Shown: piece after piece, positions 22,172 through 23,407 of the stretch
How the letters are laid out: every line of letters starts with the position of its first letter
Numbering within the stretch: position 1 is the first letter of the stretch
DNA from: DATKXO01 sp035528995
Lineage (GTDB): Bacteria; Planctomycetota; Phycisphaerae; UBA1845
Assembly (NCBI GenBank): GCA_035528995.1
Contig: DATKXO010000013.1
Span: 1-23,407, forward strand
DNA length: 23,407 nt
Reading direction: 5' to 3'
Translations under genes and position numbers: made by a program
The notes under the pieces: generated by a model
What the model saw: only the letters and a program-made list of their open reading frames with translations
The model's database searches: none
What the model was told of the DNA's origin: nothing

Positions 22172-23407
22172 ATGCAACCAATGTCTGGTCGGCCCAACCT
22201 GCTGGTGGAACGGCCACTTTCACTGCAAAAAATACAATGCAGCATTCCGCCTAGGCGTGGCCGCGAGCGGCGTGCCGCTCGGATCGGGTGGTTTGCTCCG
22301 GTGCTGCCGCTTCTCGCCGCGGGCTGCCACACGGGCTTGTTCAACAGTTGGCTCGACCCCAGTGCCGTGGGGAACTTCCTGGACGCGCGGACGACGGAGA
22401 TCCGCAGCTCACTGAGCATCCAGGATGCTCCGTCCGGCATTCCGGGAGCGACCGATCCGACGCCGGACGACCTGCTGGCCGATCGTCGCGAGTACCGTTT
22501 CACCGCGGGCGACGCGCTGACCGTGCGCATCTTCGAATTGCTGGCCGAGGAGACCGAGACTCAGTCTCAGTCCCAGGTGGACAACGCGGGCAACATCCGG
22601 TTGCCGATCATCGGCACGGTCCATGTGAGGGGGATGACGGCTCGGGAACTCGAGGACGAATTGACCGATGTTCTGGATCAGAAGAACCTGATTCGCGACG
22701 CGCAGGTGATTGTCGAGCCGCTCGTACGGCGGAACGCCACGTACACGCTCTTTGGGGCCACGCCGGGGGCGAACCTGTATCCGCTGCCGGCGCCGGAATT
22801 CACGCTGATGGAGGCGTTGAGCATCGCCGGCGGCTTGGACGATCTGATCACCGACATCTACATCTTCCGCGAGGAGAGCGAGACACTGGCCGAGATCGCC
22901 GCCGAACCGTCGGCCACACAACCCACGGCGGCGGAGACCCAGCCTGCCGAGACCCAGCCGGCGGCCGAGGTCGTCGAAGAGTCTGCTGAAGAGCCCGAGC
23001 CTTCACCGTCGTATCTGGCAGCGGCCCACGACGGCGGGGGCCCGTCGGCCGGCCCGTTCTACTCCGGCGGTCGGCAGGACGATCCGCCGGTGGGGACCGA
23101 TCCGGAGCCCCCAGGCGACCCGGGCGAGGCGGCGGCACCGGAGGAGTTGGAACTACGCGAGTTGATCGAGTCCATCGCCCCGGCCCAGACGCAGCCGGCA
23201 GAGGTGGAGGTGAGCGTCAAGGAGGCTCCCGGGCCTGAGACGGGTGCGCCGCAGCCGGCCAAGGTCGAGCCCCCCACCGCCCAGTCCCGCTGGGTGTTCC
23301 TCAACGGCAAGTGGATCGAGACCAAGCCCGGCGCATCGCAGCCGGGCGGTGCCGGGCCTGGCGAGCGTGAGGCGTTTCGGGAGCCGGTGCCGGAATCGCT
23401 CAGGCTG
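22172..23407 (+). CDS. polysaccharide export lipoprotein, Wza-like (3' truncated by window)
   Basis: The frame is open from ATG 22172 (GAGG six bases before) to the window end, 412 codons without a stop. An ATG at 22181 is an alternative. A long basic N-region leads to WFAPVLPLLAAGC, with a good lipobox at C52. The polysaccharide-export domain begins at about 108 (YRFTAGDALTVRIFE), with VDNAGNIRLPIIGTV and GMTARELEDEL, then an SLBB-like strand set (TYTLFGATPGANLYPLP) and LMEALSIAGGL. After about 240 comes a long Pro/Gln/Glu/Ala-rich insertion (TQPTAAETQPAETQP...). RWVFLNGKWIE at about 372 suggests that a beta domain resumes. Such proteins form the outer-membrane channel for capsule or exopolysaccharide. 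The rest of the gene and any partners lie beyond the window. Confidence 0.85.
   Translation, partial: MQPMSGRPNLLVERPLSLQKIQCSIPPRRGRERRAARIGWFAPVLPLLAAGCHTGLFNSWLDPSAVGNFLDARTTEIRSSLSIQDAPSGIPGATDPTPDDLLADRREYRFTAGDALTVRIFELLAEETETQSQSQVDNAGNIRLPIIGTVHVRGMTARELEDELTDVLDQKNLIRDAQVIVEPLVRRNATYTLFGATPGANLYPLPAPEFTLMEALSIAGGLDDLITDIYIFREESETLAEIAAEPSATQPTAAETQPAETQPAAEVVEESAEEPEPSPSYLAAAHDGGGPSAGPFYSGGRQDDPPVGTDPEPPGDPGEAAAPEELELRELIESIAPAQTQPAEVEVSVKEAPGPETGAPQPAKVEPPTAQSRWVFLNGKWIETKPGASQPGGAGPGEREAFREPVPESLRL

Overview
The window is GC-rich with long, densely packed genes. It looks like a chromosomal piece of a planctomycete, most likely a member of the Phycisphaerae or a relative. The grounds are an exported DUF1573 protein, a secreted subtilase with a C-terminal dockerin-like tail of the 'FDFDxDxDVDLxDF' type, a DUF115/Maf protein, small Cys-anchored exported proteins, Thr-Thr-Gln-Pro-rich linkers and a polysaccharide-export lipoprotein with a long acidic/Pro insertion. 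The assignment is inferred from gene style; no rRNA or tRNA is present to confirm it.

Layout. 1-465: the 3' end of an unrecognised gene and a small exported protein. 501-2551 (minus): methylmalonate-semialdehyde dehydrogenase behind a good sigma70-type promoter, and a PilZ protein behind a sigma54-like promoter. 2552-3890: a non-coding stretch with hairpins, a possible orphan signal-peptide ORF, and a lipoprotein on minus. 3891-4811: PhzF-family protein. 4872-5126: a 255-bp element bounded by 16-bp inverted repeats and full of hairpins. 5280-6812: an exported DUF1573 protein whose frame is crossed by one TGA exactly where the family has the second Cys of its CGC motif, followed at once by a SECIS-like hairpin. 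This is the best candidate for something new here: a selenocysteine-containing DUF1573 protein. 7068-9224: secreted S8 protease. 9225-10270: about 1 kb with no convincing gene but a sigma70-like promoter and a strong intrinsic terminator about 620 bp apart, possibly a long structured RNA or a dead gene.

10271-15187 (plus) is a tight four-gene run: HAD hydrolase, Aat (Leu/Phe-tRNA-protein transferase), DUF115/Maf protein and a nucleotidyltransferase-like/radical-SAM-like fusion, with ATGA overlaps at two junctions. The radical-SAM part has lost the three Cys that hold the SAM cluster but keeps a C-terminal Cys set. 15188-17013: a decayed TPP-aptamer copy, a promoter, an intact TPP riboswitch and thiC. 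17102-17188 is a leftover dockerin-like gene end. 17229-21186 (minus): a 12-TPR membrane-anchored protein, and an exported HEAT-repeat protein with a receiver-like domain that has its own strong promoter. 21480-21650 (minus): a tiny lipoprotein with its own promoter. 22172 to the end (plus): the start of a Wza-like polysaccharide export lipoprotein, cut by the window edge.

Promoters recognisable by eye share a TTGAC(A/G)-N16/17-TAnnnT form, so housekeeping-sigma control appears usual here, with the PilZ gene the exception. Many products are extracytoplasmic (lipoproteins, protease, DUF1573, HEAT and TPR proteins, export lipoprotein), so much of the region serves the cell envelope; thiC, mmsA, phzF and aat are stand-alone metabolic or housekeeping functions.
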